From the NCBI RefSeq assembly GCF_017255015.1, contig NZ_JAFKCS010000007.1:292-64291 (forward strand): a stretch of 64,000 nucleotides of DNA, written 5' to 3'. Shown piece by piece: positions 56,157 to 64,000 of this stretch. This DNA is from Bowmanella yangjiangensis. GTDB lineage: Bacteria > Pseudomonadota > Gammaproteobacteria > Enterobacterales > Alteromonadaceae. The position numbers were made by a program, and so were the translations under genes. The notes under the pieces were generated by a model that saw only the letters and a list, made by a program, of their open reading frames with translations, ran no database searches and had not been told where the DNA came from. Position 1 is the first letter of the stretch; each line of letters starts with the position of its first letter.

Positions 56157-56193
56157 TTGAGCGCGCTCAAAATATATTGTTGAGCGCGCTCAA
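56157..56193. promoter_or_regulatory. Twin TetR-type operators
   Basis: The identical 14-bp palindrome TTGAGCGCGCTCAA occurs at 56157-56170 and 56180-56193, 23 bp centre to centre. The second copy ends 17 bp before the start of the divergent small-protein gene. Confidence 0.75.
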
Positions 56194-56210
56194 TTTTACA
56201 GGTAAAGATA

Positions 56211-56432
56211 ATGAAAGAGTTTTGTGTACGTATACTGGGTTACATTCTGTTCCTGCCATTTCTATTCTTCTACAGTTACATTCTCGGGCATGCATTGAAG
56301 GCGGTGCTGGTGCCAGGAGGCCTGTTGTTGCTGTTTATAATTCAAGGTTGGAAAGACGGTGTTGTGCCTTTTATCGGTTGTATGAAAGGGCAGAAGTCTG
56401 GCGCAAATAGATTGATACAAACAAAACCTTGA
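56211..56432 (+). CDS. Small membrane protein
   Basis: 73 residues with two hydrophobic helices (LGYILFLPFLFFYSYILG and AVLVPGGLLLLFIIQGW). First gene of the operon divergent from the TetR gene, and presumably repressed by it. Its last codons overlap the next reading frame if that gene starts at its TTG. No family recognised. An overlapping frame at 56150-56410 is less likely because it spans the operators. Confidence 0.6.
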   Translation: MKEFCVRILGYILFLPFLFFYSYILGHALKAVLVPGGLLLLFIIQGWKDGVVPFIGCMKGQKSGANRLIQTKP

Positions 56433-56455
56433 GCAAGGTAACGAGAAACAACAGA

Positions 56456-56920
56456 ATGAAAAGTATGAAGAATAATGGATTATTAATTACCGCTGGCGGT
56501 GCCAGCCTGGGTGCTGCCGTTACCCATCTGGCAGTGATAGCAGGAGGGCCCGACTGGTATCGATTTTTTGGTGCCGGCGAACAAATGGCGCAGATGGCGG
56601 AGCAAGGCAGCCTTTATCCTGCCTTACTGACCCTGGCCATCAGTGCCGTGCTAGGTATCTGGGGAGCCTATGCATTGAGTGCCGCAGGCCTGATTCGTCG
56701 GCTTCCCTTGCTGCGCACGGCCATGTGCTTAATCAGCTTCGTCTATCTGTTTCGGGGGCTGTATGGTCTGTTTATCGTGGCAGTAAATGACTATAAATTC
56801 TTTGAACAAGTACTAGAACGCCCGGTATTTATGCTGGTCAGTTCACTGATTTGCTCGGCCATTGGTGGCCTGTATAGCATTGGTCTGGCTAGGCAATGGC
56901 CATACTTGCGCGCAAACTAG
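56456..56920 (+). CDS. Four-helix membrane protein
   Basis: About 154 residues with four hydrophobic helices (GLLITAGGASLGAAVTHLAV, YPALLTLAISAVLGIWGAYAL, LRTAMCLISFVYLFRGLYGL, PVFMLVSSLICSAIGGLYSI). An ATG at 56456 or 56465 is likely; a TTG at 56429 is also in frame. The glycine-rich start and size resemble small DUF-type membrane proteins; no function is assigned. Second gene of the TetR-controlled operon. Confidence 0.7.
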   Translation: MKSMKNNGLLITAGGASLGAAVTHLAVIAGGPDWYRFFGAGEQMAQMAEQGSLYPALLTLAISAVLGIWGAYALSAAGLIRRLPLLRTAMCLISFVYLFRGLYGLFIVAVNDYKFFEQVLERPVFMLVSSLICSAIGGLYSIGLARQWPYLRAN

Positions 56921-56933
56921 AGGAATGTAGAGA

Positions 56934-57419
56934 ATGGATATTCATCAGGACTGGCATCAAATCCGGCGGATTTTTGCTCAGAGTTTCAGCTCGTCTTCCC
57001 ATTATGCCATCGCCAGTATTGGTGAGGATGGTCTACCCCATGTAACGCCGATTGGCTCCTTGATGCTGACCGAGCCTGGCAAGGGGATCTTCTTTGAAAA
57101 ATTTACCCGTCAGTTACCGACTAATATCAGTCACAATGCCAGTATCTGTGTGCTGGCGGTTAACAGTGGCCGCTGGTTCTGGTTTAAGTCACTGCTAAGA
57201 GGTGGTTTTGACAACTGGCCCGCATTGAAGCTCAAAGGCGTGGCGGGTGAACGCAGAGAGGCCAGTGAAGAGGAATGCAAGCGCTGGTTTAAGCGGGTAA
57301 ACGCCATGTCGTTTACTAAAGGTTATGATCTGATGTGGAAAGACATGTGTCAGGTCAGGGAGTTGCAATTTCATTCGGTGGAGCCGGTTAAAATTGGCGC
57401 CATGACGCGCGGCTTATAA
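56934..57419 (+). CDS. Pyridoxamine 5'-phosphate oxidase-like FMN protein
   Basis: 161 residues of the split-barrel flavin-binding family. HYAIASIGEDGLPHVTPIGSL and GIFFEKFTRQLPTNISHNAS are the recognisable strands; LKLKGVAGER follows. Such proteins bind FMN, F420 or heme and reduce small substrates. Third gene of the TetR-controlled operon, 13 bp after the membrane protein. Confidence 0.8.
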   Translation: MDIHQDWHQIRRIFAQSFSSSSHYAIASIGEDGLPHVTPIGSLMLTEPGKGIFFEKFTRQLPTNISHNASICVLAVNSGRWFWFKSLLRGGFDNWPALKLKGVAGERREASEEECKRWFKRVNAMSFTKGYDLMWKDMCQVRELQFHSVEPVKIGAMTRGL

Positions 57420-57438
57420 AGCTGGGTAGGTTGTAGAC

Positions 57439-57954
57439 ATGCCCGATCTTCATGCTCTTCCGGAGCAAGCACTGATTCACGCAAAGCTTCCAGGCGCCTG
57501 GTTTGCTGACTGTCACAGCATTACTATTGTCTATTCTGGTCAGTCGGCGCTGGGTTTGTTCTTAAAACTGGCCAGCCAGACACCCGGCTGGGTAAACGCC
57601 TTAATGCTGATACGCAATAAACTGGTATCCCTGGTTGGGCTGAAGGATCTCGGCTTATTAAGCGAGCTGCAGAAAGGGCGGGCGGAGGCCGATTATCAGC
57701 CAGGTGATCGCGTGGGGATTTTCACGCTTTTGCACAACAGCCATAATGAAGTGCTGCTCACGGATCAGGATAAGCATCTGGATGTCATATTGTCCCTCCA
57801 CATAAAAGTGGAAGGACAACAAGCCCGGCTGTTTGCCACAACGGTTGTAAATGTACATAACCGACTTGGGCGACTTTACATGTTACCCGTCAGACCCATT
57901 CATCGCCTGATCGTGCCACATTCACTCAAAACACTGGCGAACACTATTGCCTGA
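57439..57954 (+). CDS. DUF2867-family protein
   Basis: 171 residues resembling DUF2867: GAWFADCHSITIV, then LMLIRNKLVSLVGLKDL, YQPGDRVGIFTLLHNSHNEVLLTDQDKHLD-type core and VNVHNRLGRLYMLPVRPIHRLIV near the end. No catalytic residues are known. Last gene of the TetR-controlled operon; its 3' end overlaps convergent mltD by 11 bp. Confidence 0.75.
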   Translation: MPDLHALPEQALIHAKLPGAWFADCHSITIVYSGQSALGLFLKLASQTPGWVNALMLIRNKLVSLVGLKDLGLLSELQKGRAEADYQPGDRVGIFTLLHNSHNEVLLTDQDKHLDVILSLHIKVEGQQARLFATTVVNVHNRLGRLYMLPVRPIHRLIVPHSLKTLANTIA

Positions 57955-59266
57955 TGACCAATATTTTGCCGGGAGCAATAAGGTCGTTGTCTAGATTATT
58001 CCAGCTTTTCAGCAGTTCTAACTTTACGCCGTGGCGACGAGCAATAGTCCATAAACTATCACCTTGCTGTACTTGATACTGCACGCTGCTGGCGAGGCTG
58101 GTTTCGGCCGACGCGGTGGCAGGAAGTGGCAGCATTAACGTCTTTCCGGCGCGTATTTGGTTAGTCTTAAGCTGATTCAAGAATTTAATGTCTTCTATTT
58201 TCAAGTCATAGCGTTTAGCTATCACGCTTAGGCTGTCGCCAGGTCGAATACGGTATTTAAGCCAGTTGTAGTCTTCCATGGGGGGGAGTTTATCCAATTG
58301 GCTGGCAAACAACGCTTGCTTGTCGGCGGGGATCAGTAAATGGTTAGCGCCTTTGGCCATGGCAGGAAAACGCTTGTGGCCAGGGTTCAGCTTGGCCAGC
58401 TGTTGATGGCTGATACCCGTCAAGCTGGCTACCACACTGAGATCCAAAGGTTGCGGTAATTCGACTAGCGTCACGGCTTGCTGGTTTTGAATGGGGGGGA
58501 AATGCATGCCATAAGACTCGGCATTCTTCAACAATGCTGCTGCGGCTAGCAACTTTGGAACGTAGCGGCGGGTTTCTCTGGGCAGATCCAGGGCAAAAAA
58601 TTCTGTGGATTTACCCAGACGCTTATTCTTTTCAATGGCGCGGGCAACCCGGCCTTCACCGGCGTTGTAGGCGGCTAAAGCATGCAGCCAATTACCATCG
58701 AAACGCTGCTGTAAATAGTCGAAGAAGGCCAACGCGGCCTGAGTGGAGTCCACTACATCCAGGCGGCCGTCATACCACCAGTTAATATCAACATCGTTAT
58801 GCTTGGCGATTAACGGCGTCAATTGCCACAAGCCACAGGCGCGCTCGCTGGAGCAAGCTTTAATATTAAAGTCGCTTTCAAACAGTGGGATCAGTGCCAG
58901 CTCAAGCGGGAATCCACGTTCTTCTACTTTCTCAACAATATGTAATAGGAAGGGGGCGGCACGTTGACTGATCACCTGCATATAGTTTGGATGCTGTAAG
59001 TACCAGTCAATACGTGCTTTTACTTTGGGGTGATGTGAAACCGGCATCTGCATTTGCATACGAATACGCTGCCAGACATCATCCACCTCTTGTGGAAGTG
59101 CAACGGCAATCTCTGGTTTTCTGCTAACGGGCGTTGGGCTCGGTTCTACAACGGCTGGCGCTGGGACATTGTTTTGCACCAGAGGCGCTTCTGGCGCCTG
59201 GGTGTTTTGGCAACCGGTCAGCAGCCAAGTTAGGCCACAGAAAAGGCTTAAGCGTTTGATTAACAT
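57944..59266 (-). CDS. mltD: Membrane-bound lytic transglycosylase D
   Basis: 440 residues. A lipoprotein signal ends at LTGC (about residue 19). The lytic transglycosylase domain (about 105-250) contains IPLFESDFN with the catalytic glutamate, ERACGLWQL and AYNAGEGRV. LysM repeats lie at about 330-376 (YRIRPGDSLSVIAKRYDL) and 395-438 (YQVQQGDSLWTIARRHGV). It cleaves peptidoglycan to 1,6-anhydro muropeptides. ATG 59266 fits the signal peptide; a GTG at 59278 is in frame. Confidence 0.93.
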   Translation of the reverse strand: MLIKRLSLFCGLTWLLTGCQNTQAPEAPLVQNNVPAPAVVEPSPTPVSRKPEIAVALPQEVDDVWQRIRMQMQMPVSHHPKVKARIDWYLQHPNYMQVISQRAAPFLLHIVEKVEERGFPLELALIPLFESDFNIKACSSERACGLWQLTPLIAKHNDVDINWWYDGRLDVVDSTQAALAFFDYLQQRFDGNWLHALAAYNAGEGRVARAIEKNKRLGKSTEFFALDLPRETRRYVPKLLAAAALLKNAESYGMHFPPIQNQQAVTLVELPQPLDLSVVASLTGISHQQLAKLNPGHKRFPAMAKGANHLLIPADKQALFASQLDKLPPMEDYNWLKYRIRPGDSLSVIAKRYDLKIEDIKFLNQLKTNQIRAGKTLMLPLPATASAETSLASSVQYQVQQGDSLWTIARRHGVKLELLKSWNNLDNDLIAPGKILVIRQ

Positions 59267-59380
59267 GAAAAATTGCACCGCTTTAAAAAACGCGAAGGGC
59301 GGACTATAACATGGCTTTAATGTTTAACTGAATACTGAGGGCTTTGGCAATACCTGCTTACATCTGCTCATTTTCCCTGC

Positions 59381-59414
59381 TTTTGTTATTAAGGTTATGA
59401 TGTTAATAACAAAA
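59381..59414. promoter_or_regulatory. 12-bp perfect inverted repeat before the amidohydrolase
   Basis: TTTTGTTATTAA and TTAATAACAAAA with a 10-nt spacer, ending 3 bp before an ATGGGAG stretch that serves as ribosome-binding site. It may be an operator or a leader hairpin that controls access to the start. Confidence 0.5.
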
Positions 59415-59428
59415 ATATGGGAGAAATT

Positions 59429-60883
59429 ATGTTTAAACGCGTTGTTGGCTTGTCTGCCTTGCTACCCTTTTCGGTTCTGTCGCAGTCCCTGCTGATTGAA
59501 AATGCCACGCTGATTTCTCCTGAGCAGGATCAGTCTAAACAGTCAGCCTATGTTCGCATTCGAGATGGTCGAATCACCCTGGTGTCTTTTTCGCCTTTAG
59601 CTGCGGAAGCTGGCGAGCAAAGACTGGATGCAACAGGCAAGTTTCTTATTCCTGGTTTGATGGACAGCCACGTGCATCTGTCGTTAATGCCGGGTTTACT
59701 GCCTAATGGTGAACCTCAGGCGTTGCAGAAGCAGTTTGAGATTCAGCAACCGCGAAGCTATCTGTACTTCGGCGTCACCCAACTGCTCGATCCTGCCCAG
59801 TCAGCTGAACAACTTAAGGTTTTTAAAAGCCAGCCACTGCATCCTGATATTTATCATTGCGGCGCTACGCCCATATTAGGTGGCTATCCAACTGTATTTA
59901 CCGGGCCGGAACAGGCCAGCGAGATGTTCAGCTATATGATCATTCGGGCCGATACAGGAATACCTGTTCCTGAAGGGCTGGATCCAGCTGAGCACACACC
60001 AGAGGCGGTGGTAGCCAAGATGGCCAGTGAGGGCGCTAACTGCGTTAAAGTTTTTATCGAGGATGGCTTTGGTGAGCGTAGTGATTGGCCGAATATCAGC
60101 GCTGAGTTGCTGAGCAGAGTTAAACAGGCAGCCAAACAGCATGGTCTGCCGGTTCTGGCCCATGCCAATGCCATTGATATGCAAAAAATTGCGGTTGATG
60201 CCGGGCTGGATGTGATGGCGCATGGCATGTGGAACTGGAACCAATACCGACAAGCGCAACAAATGCCGGAAGCGATCAGTCAGGTGTTGGATAGGGTGTT
60301 GAAAACTGGCATGACCTATCAGGCAACCTTTAATGTGATGGATGGTCTTACCGCGACCATGCTGCCGGAAACACTGAGCGATCCTAACTATGCCAACGTG
60401 GTGCCGCGAGACATTCTGAGCTGGTATCAGACTGAACCGGCGCAGTGGTTTAAACAAGAGCTGTTAAGCGACTTTGGGGGTTTGCCGACTGAGCGTATTC
60501 GCCAGATTCAACAGAACACCATTGATAATGGCGAACGGGTTATCCAGTACTTGTATGAAAAAGGCCATCCTATGGTGCTTGCCTCAGACACACCCTCTTC
60601 GCCGACTTATGCCGCACAGCCCGGGCTTTCTACTTTTAATGAGCTCCAGCATATGCATAAAGTGGGCATTAGCCTGAAGGATATTCTGGCCGCGGCCACC
60701 ATCAACAATGCTCGTGCCTTTGGGCTTGAGCAAGATTACGGCACCATCGAGCCGGGCAAAATGGCCAATTTACTGTTACTTAATAGTGATCCGCTGAAGA
60801 GTATTGAAGCATACGACAGCCTGGATAAAGTGATACTGCGTGGCGAAGTCATAGACAGGCAAAGCTTGGCGGCGTCACAATAA
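59429..60883 (+). CDS. Secreted amidohydrolase
   Basis: 484 residues; the start at 59429 follows GGGAGAA (an ATG at 59417 is in frame). Signal peptide MFKRVVGLSALLPFSVLSQS. Amidohydrolase-superfamily ligands are all visible: DSHVHLS (HxH), a lysine in CVKVFIED, histidines in LAHANA and MAHGMWNW, and an aspartate in LASDTPSS. It belongs with periplasmic prolidase or imidazolonepropionase-like hydrolases; the substrate is unknown. An SDR gene follows after 27 bp. Confidence 0.86.
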   Translation: MFKRVVGLSALLPFSVLSQSLLIENATLISPEQDQSKQSAYVRIRDGRITLVSFSPLAAEAGEQRLDATGKFLIPGLMDSHVHLSLMPGLLPNGEPQALQKQFEIQQPRSYLYFGVTQLLDPAQSAEQLKVFKSQPLHPDIYHCGATPILGGYPTVFTGPEQASEMFSYMIIRADTGIPVPEGLDPAEHTPEAVVAKMASEGANCVKVFIEDGFGERSDWPNISAELLSRVKQAAKQHGLPVLAHANAIDMQKIAVDAGLDVMAHGMWNWNQYRQAQQMPEAISQVLDRVLKTGMTYQATFNVMDGLTATMLPETLSDPNYANVVPRDILSWYQTEPAQWFKQELLSDFGGLPTERIRQIQQNTIDNGERVIQYLYEKGHPMVLASDTPSSPTYAAQPGLSTFNELQHMHKVGISLKDILAAATINNARAFGLEQDYGTIEPGKMANLLLLNSDPLKSIEAYDSLDKVILRGEVIDRQSLAASQ

Positions 60884-60910
60884 CCAATTGGCAACAAACA
60901 GGAGCAGGGT

Positions 60911-61657
60911 TTGCGACCTATTGCATTAATTACCGGCGCTAGTCGCGGAATTGGGGCGGCTACCGCCAGAGTACTGGCTGGGCAGGGCTATGATCTTTGC
61001 CTCAACTACCGAAAAGAGACTGCCCTGGCTGAAGCCCTGGCAACCGAGCTGCGGGGTATGGGCGCTCGGGTTTTAACAGTGCAGGCCGATGTGGCTGACG
61101 AGGCGCAGGTTGTGGCAATGTTTGGGCAAATTGACCAACAGTTAGGCCCCATCAGTGCGCTGGTCAATAACGTCGGTGTGCTTAAAACCCAAAGTAAACT
61201 GGTGGATATGGATGCGGCTCGTATCAATCATATTCTAAGCACAAACGTAACCAGCGCCTTTATATGCTGTCGTGAAGCGGTTAAACGTATGTCCAGCGAG
61301 TTTGGCGGAAAAGGCGGTGCTATCGTCAACGTGTCATCAGCCGCCTCAAAATACGGTTCACCCAACGAATACGTGGATTATGCTGCCAGTAAAGGTGCCA
61401 TGGACACACTCACTGTGGGGCTGGCCGCAGAGGTGGCGGGGCAGGGGATCCGAGTGAATGCAGTGAGACCCGGGTTTATCGATACCGATATTCACGCCGA
61501 TGGCGGCGAGCCAAACCGTCTTGAGCGGCTAAAAAATGCCATTCCATTAAAGCGTGGTGGACAGGCCATTGAAGTGGCCGAGGTGATTGCATTTTTGCTG
61601 GGCGAAGGGGCTTCTTATATGACCGGCAGTTTGCTGGATGTGGCAGGCGGGCGATAA
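60911..61657 (+). CDS. Short-chain dehydrogenase/reductase
   Basis: 248 residues, TTG start with AGGAG 10 nt ahead. Cofactor motif TGASRGIG at 9-16, NNVG near 88, catalytic serine in VNVSSAASK and YAASKGAMD (Tyr/Lys). A basic YRKE after beta-2 suggests NADP(H). It resembles YgfF-type oxidoreductases. The substrate is unknown. The close spacing suggests joint expression with the amidohydrolase. Confidence 0.88.
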   Translation: MRPIALITGASRGIGAATARVLAGQGYDLCLNYRKETALAEALATELRGMGARVLTVQADVADEAQVVAMFGQIDQQLGPISALVNNVGVLKTQSKLVDMDAARINHILSTNVTSAFICCREAVKRMSSEFGGKGGAIVNVSSAASKYGSPNEYVDYAASKGAMDTLTVGLAAEVAGQGIRVNAVRPGFIDTDIHADGGEPNRLERLKNAIPLKRGGQAIEVAEVIAFLLGEGASYMTGSLLDVAGGR

Positions 61658-61808
61658 GCTCATTTGGTAAGTAACGAATATATTTACTGCCAATTATGGC
61701 TATTTACCTCCTACATTAATCGGGGCTGCTTTAGCTGAGTAATGTCGTGTTTTGAGACTAAGTAGTCTTTATTGAAATTATGTATAAACAGTCTTTTTAA
61801 GGAAAACT

Positions 61809-62552
61809 ATGCGTTCTTCAATCCGCATCAGTCTGGCGCAAATCAGCAGTCGGCGCGGGCAGATTGCGGCAAATATGCAAAGCCACCTGCAGGCCATTGA
61901 GTTAGCAGCGCAGCATCACGCAGATATCTTAGTGTTTCCAGAGTTGTCCTTGTCTGGCTATGAACTGGATTTAGCCGCTGAGCTGGCACAACAGCAGGCT
62001 CACTGCGAAGCCGTGCTGTCTCAGGCCGCCAAAAAGCACAATGTACTAGTGATTGCCGGTTACCCGCTGCCGGGTGAAGATGGTAAGGCTTATATAGGTG
62101 CGTTGCTGTGTTTCCCGGATGGAAAGGTCGTTATCTACCGTAAGCAGTATTTGCATGCTGGAGAAGGGCAATATTGTTTAGCCGGGGATTCGCCCTGCTA
62201 TTTTGATATCAAGGGAAATAAAGTGGCGCTGGCTATTTGTGCTGATTTTGCCAATCCCCGTCATGCTGCGCATGCCAGAATGGCTGATGTTGATATTTAT
62301 CTGGCGAGTGCCTTGATAACGGCAGGCGGCTACCAAGCCGACAGTCAAATTTTGGCAACTATTGCTAAACAGGGGCAATGCCCGGTGTTACTGGCGAATT
62401 TTGTGGGTGAAACCGGCGGCTGGCAGGCTTGTGGGCAAAGCGCCATCTGGAACAGCCAAGGGAAACAGGTTTTTGCCGCCGCTGATAGTGCGTGTCTGGT
62501 GCTATGTGATACACGTGATGGACAGACAGAAGCCAGGCTCGTGCCTATTTGA
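61809..62552 (+). CDS. Nitrilase-family carbon-nitrogen hydrolase
   Basis: 247 residues. The catalytic triad is visible: Glu in LVFPELSLSGYE, Lys in YRKQYLHAGE and Cys in LAICADFANP. The length fits a small omega-amidase or carbamoylase-type member. A later stretch (GQCPVLLANFVGE, SAIWNSQGKQVF) is also characteristic. AAGGA precedes the ATG. Stand-alone gene. Confidence 0.85.
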   Translation: MRSSIRISLAQISSRRGQIAANMQSHLQAIELAAQHHADILVFPELSLSGYELDLAAELAQQQAHCEAVLSQAAKKHNVLVIAGYPLPGEDGKAYIGALLCFPDGKVVIYRKQYLHAGEGQYCLAGDSPCYFDIKGNKVALAICADFANPRHAAHARMADVDIYLASALITAGGYQADSQILATIAKQGQCPVLLANFVGETGGWQACGQSAIWNSQGKQVFAAADSACLVLCDTRDGQTEARLVPI

Positions 62553-62699
62553 TGCGAGCGCAGGGAAGGGGCAGATAAGTGGGGGATGTTATGCGGAGCG
62601 GCATATAGGCAGTGATAATCGCGATTGGGCCAAGGCCTCTGAGATTTACACAGGTTATTTTCAACCAACTCTGCGCCCGCAGTGCCTTTGCCGCAGCAT

Positions 62700-62727
62700 A
62701 AAAAAGCCCCGCAAAAAAATGCGGGGC
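62700..62727 (-). terminator. Rho-independent terminator of the BI-1 gene
   Basis: On the minus strand GCCCCGC-N8-GCGGGGC is followed by T6, 46 bp after the stop codon at 62773. Confidence 0.85.
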
Positions 62728-62772
62728 AAACTGACGATTGGGAAGTGTCATAACAAGATAGCTTTGCTTGGG

Positions 62773-63432
62773 CTACTCGGATTGCATAAAGCCCAACAAC
62801 TGCAGCAGACTGGTGAACAGGTTGAATATGGCCACATACAAAGAGACCGTGGCCATAATGTAGTTGGTTTCACCCCCATGCAGGATATTGCTGGTTTCGT
62901 ACAGGATAAGGCCCGACATCAGCAGCACAAACAGAGCCGACACGGCCAGTGACAAGGCCGGAATGTCAAACAGCAGCGCGCCAATACCTGCAAGAAAGGC
63001 CACTAATATTCCTACAAACAGTGAACTGCCGAGGAACGAGAAGTTTTTGCGGGTGGTCAGCACATAAGCCGACAGCCCGGCAAAAATCGCCCCGGTGGCA
63101 AGCAGTGCCTGGCCAACAACCGCAGGGGCGCCAGCCCAGTAACTGCCAAGCAAAGGGCCCAGGGTGTAACCCATAAAACCGGTGAGGGCGAATACACTGA
63201 CCAGGCCCCAGCCGCTATTGCGGGTTTTTACGGTTAAAAACAACAGACCAAAATAGCCAGCCAGGGTGACTAGCAGGCCCGGATGAGCAACGTTATTGAC
63301 CATGCTGAACATAGCCACGCCAGCGCTGAACAGTACGGTAAGAGACAGCAGCGCATAGGTGTTGCGCAGTACCTTGTGCGAAACGGATTGGCTACTCTGA
63401 GCCGATTGTAAAATGGCGGTATGCTGAGTCAT
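62773..63432 (-). CDS. Bax inhibitor-1 family membrane protein
   Basis: 219 residues, seven membrane helices, YccA/YbhL-like. SQSVSHKVLRNTYALLSLTV at the start and SGLILYETSNILHGGETNYI near the end are the family signatures. YccA binds and restrains FtsH; others in the family act as pH-sensitive calcium leaks. ATG preceded by AGGAGAG. It lies directly downstream of the HPF-like gene (9 bp), so probably one operon. Confidence 0.88.
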   Translation of the reverse strand: MTQHTAILQSAQSSQSVSHKVLRNTYALLSLTVLFSAGVAMFSMVNNVAHPGLLVTLAGYFGLLFLTVKTRNSGWGLVSVFALTGFMGYTLGPLLGSYWAGAPAVVGQALLATGAIFAGLSAYVLTTRKNFSFLGSSLFVGILVAFLAGIGALLFDIPALSLAVSALFVLLMSGLILYETSNILHGGETNYIMATVSLYVAIFNLFTSLLQLLGFMQSE

Positions 63433-63441
63433 AACACTCTC

Positions 63442-63816
63442 CTAATTGGACGCAATGATAGCCGGGCTACAAGTTATGTCGGTCAGTGCCTGGCGCGCAG
63501 GACGACGGTCAAACTGACGGGCACGTGACAATTTTCGTTTCAATACCATACTTGTCCGCAGGACAGCCTGAGCAATGGCCTGTGTGATGGATGCACGTCT
63601 TTCCACCACCAGAATGCTGGGCATGCCATGCATATCAACTTTAAGCTGGCATTGCTTATCGTTACCGCCCTTGGGGCCATTCACATCGGTGATTGATACC
63701 TGGATCCGGCGTATTTTCCCCGACAGTTTGGACAAGCCCTTGGCTATCCTGTTACTCAGGGTACGGCGAAGCCGCTTATTAAGATTAAGATTTGACGCGT
63801 TGATGATGAGCTGCAT
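63442..63816 (-). CDS. HPF/RaiA-like ribosome-associated protein
   Basis: 124 residues; GGAGGTG directly precedes ATG 63816. The S30AE-type fold is suggested by IRRIQVSITDVNGPKGGNDKQC and VVERRASITQAIAQAV. Members bind the small ribosomal subunit and dampen translation in stationary phase or under stress. The C-terminus is basic and short, as in the short HPF class. The tail beyond RRPARQAL is unusual. Confidence 0.72.
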   Translation of the reverse strand: MQLIINASNLNLNKRLRRTLSNRIAKGLSKLSGKIRRIQVSITDVNGPKGGNDKQCQLKVDMHGMPSILVVERRASITQAIAQAVLRTSMVLKRKLSRARQFDRRPARQALTDITCSPAIIASN

Positions 63817-64000
63817 AGTCACCTCCAAAAGTGGTTTACGCCTTAGAACGCCAATATGGTCGTCTTGGTCCGTTCCCTTTTGAGTTATAGAGCAGTTTTA
63901 ATAACAAATAAATTCGAATATATTTGATTTTTAATCAGTTAAAACCTGATAACAATGCAGCTTAACTACCACCATCTTCATTATTTTTACATTATCGCCC

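Noticed and set aside
62362-62952. Open frame overlapping the nitrilase and BI-1 genes
   Set aside because: It crosses the BI-1 terminator and overlaps two well-supported genes in other frames.

Overview
The window looks like chromosomal DNA of a marine or aquatic gammaproteobacterium of the Alteromonadales type (Alteromonadaceae-like). This rests on the pabB-nudL-sdaA order shared with Enterobacteriaceae, class I fumarase, RmuC, CysB, RimO and MltD, combined with a large TonB-dependent receptor, PEP-CTERM proteins, many c-di-GMP and sensor proteins and secreted hydrolases. The assignment is inference from gene content; no rRNA or tRNA gene is visible.

Layout. 1-500: a 149-bp tandem repeat rich in hairpins. 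0.5-4.1 kb: two small uncharacterised proteins, a SufE/CsdE protein, a YeiB-type membrane protein and convergent tcdA. 4.1-8.5 kb: a PAS chemoreceptor and a PAS-GGDEF-EAL protein in an operon behind a perfect FNR-type box, then a PEP-CTERM protein behind a possible sigma-54 promoter. 8.6-13.8 kb: succinyl-CoA:3-ketoacid CoA-transferase with a divergent LysR regulator, a coiled-coil membrane protein, an orphan kinase, cysB. 13.8-28 kb: sdaA, nudL, pabB, fumarase, FKBP, an EamA exporter, a DEDD exonuclease, rmuC (its stop codon lies inside a 274-bp MITE-like element), CBS protein, M20 hydrolase, solute-binding protein, GAF kinase. 28-36.7 kb: DUF2799 lipoprotein, sugar dehydrogenase, rimO, a patatin-type Vd autotransporter, a lipase-like hydrolase and a diguanylate cyclase.

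36.7-44.5 kb is the first accessory system: a secreted cyanophycinase divergent from a TonB-dependent receptor, a YfcC permease and an isoaspartyl-dipeptidase homologue. Together they read as a pathway to digest external cyanophycin, import beta-Asp-Arg and split it. The divergent promoter region holds a perfect palindrome and an ARG-box-like site, and the dipeptidase has an altered metal site.

44.5-49.3 kb is the second: a 1290-residue secreted nuclease (lamin-tail domains, endonuclease I, ExeM-type nuclease) ending in a type I dockerin, followed 17 bp later by a PEP-CTERM protein whose body looks like a cohesin. A textbook Pho box lies upstream. The simplest reading is a phosphate-starvation-induced DNA scavenging enzyme docked to a surface-anchored cohesin; the docking is inference.

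49.3-64 kb: another YeiB-type protein, a probable gene remnant and possible group II intron scar, a large uncharacterised membrane protein, metY, a hydrolase, a TetR regulator with twin operators and a divergent four-gene operon, mltD, a secreted amidohydrolase, an SDR, a nitrilase-family protein, a Bax-inhibitor-1 protein and an HPF-like protein.
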